This document shows positions 15,426-15,494 of a stretch of DNA of 15,494 nucleotides, piece by piece. A program made the translations under genes and the position numbers. Source of the DNA: Nitrospira sp. (lineage in GTDB: Bacteria > Nitrospirota > Nitrospiria > Nitrospirales > Nitrospiraceae); contig JAIWOH010000210.1 in the NCBI GenBank assembly GCA_020216985.1, positions 1 to 15,494 of the forward strand. The letters run 5' to 3'. Each line of letters begins with the position of its first letter. Position 1 is the stretch's first letter. The notes under the pieces are model-generated. The model made no database searches and was not told the origin of the DNA. It saw nothing but the letters and a program-made list of their open reading frames with translations.

Positions 15426-15494
15426 GCGGCCACGAACTGAGTGCTGTGGCTGGCTAGGTACCCTTGTTCGACCTGACACGGCGTCCGGTACCCG
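15422..15494 (-). CDS. C-terminal end of a probable IS3-family transposase (partial)
   Basis: Twenty-three codons plus TGA are visible, cut by the window edge. The encoded end contains GYRTPCQVEQGYL, similar to the (Y/W)-x-(S/T)-P-x-x-(F/V)-E close of IS3-family DDE transposases (OrfB). Too little is visible to name the element or tell whether the gene is intact. Confidence 0.5.
   Translation of the reverse strand, partial: GYRTPCQVEQGYLASHSTQFVAA

Larger units (their letters stand above)
15404..15494 (-). mobile_element. 3' end of an IS3-family-like insertion sequence (partial)
   Basis: The end of a transposase-like frame lies beside TGTACTGCTCCCCTTTT (from 15404), which resembles the TGTACTGA-type inverted-repeat ends of IS150-like IS3-family elements. 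The rest of the element lies beyond the right edge, so the matching left end and target duplication cannot be seen. The identification rests on two short signals. Confidence 0.5.

Noticed and set aside
15153..15479. Minus-strand open frame across the fliK upstream region and the IS end
   Set aside because: It joins IS, spacer and fliK DNA in a frame unlike either gene; the transposase-like end and fliK are in other frames.

Overview
The window is almost wholly one flagellar gene cluster, all on the minus strand, so transcription runs from high to low coordinates. In that direction the order is fliK, flgD, flgE, a strong hairpin, then fliL, fliM, fliN, fliO, fliP, fliQ, fliR, flhB, flhA, flhF, flhG and fliA. 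GC content is high (roughly 60 % by eye). The genes are tightly packed, several overlap by 4 to 16 bases, and nearly all the plus-strand open frames are shadows. The source is a motile bacterium with sigma-54-dependent flagellar transcription and FlhF/FlhG control of flagellar placement. A Nitrospira-like member of the Nitrospirota is my best guess, but nothing in the window proves it.

Right end (about 15404-15494): the last codons of an IS3-family-like transposase and a probable IS terminus. Next (15212-15403) comes the fliK control region, with a sigma-54 promoter and an upstream perfect dyad. 13586-11119: the hook module, fliK (hook-length control), flgD (hook cap) and flgE (an enlarged hook protein), closed by a hairpin at 11077-11114. 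10815-11076: a second control region, with a sigma-54 promoter for fliL and an upstream dyad that fits the GTCA-N6-TGAC pattern of FleQ boxes.

10814-5425 encodes FliL, the C-ring proteins FliM and FliN, and the export gate FliO/P/Q/R with FlhB. 5378-246 encodes the export gate protein FlhA, the placement and number pair FlhF and FlhG, and the flagellar sigma factor FliA. Left end (1-245): no gene, but a near-consensus sigma-54 promoter preceded by a perfect 16-bp palindrome and pointing off the window, probably to another flagellar gene. No motA/motB, fliH/I/J, flgM or sigma-54 activator gene is present.

The genes fit one assembly sequence. Sigma-54 promoters drive hook, C-ring and export genes; FlhA, FlhB, FliP, FliQ and FliR form the export gate; FliM and FliN form the switch; FliK, FlgD and FlgE build the hook; FliA then opens the late genes. 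I found no unknown defence or other novel system. The points most worth checking are the regulatory layout (three sigma-54 promoters with dyads), a flagellin-like insertion in FlgE, the loss of the FlhF-activating motif from FlhG, two tiny coupled ORFs between fliP and fliQ, and the IS boundary upstream of fliK.
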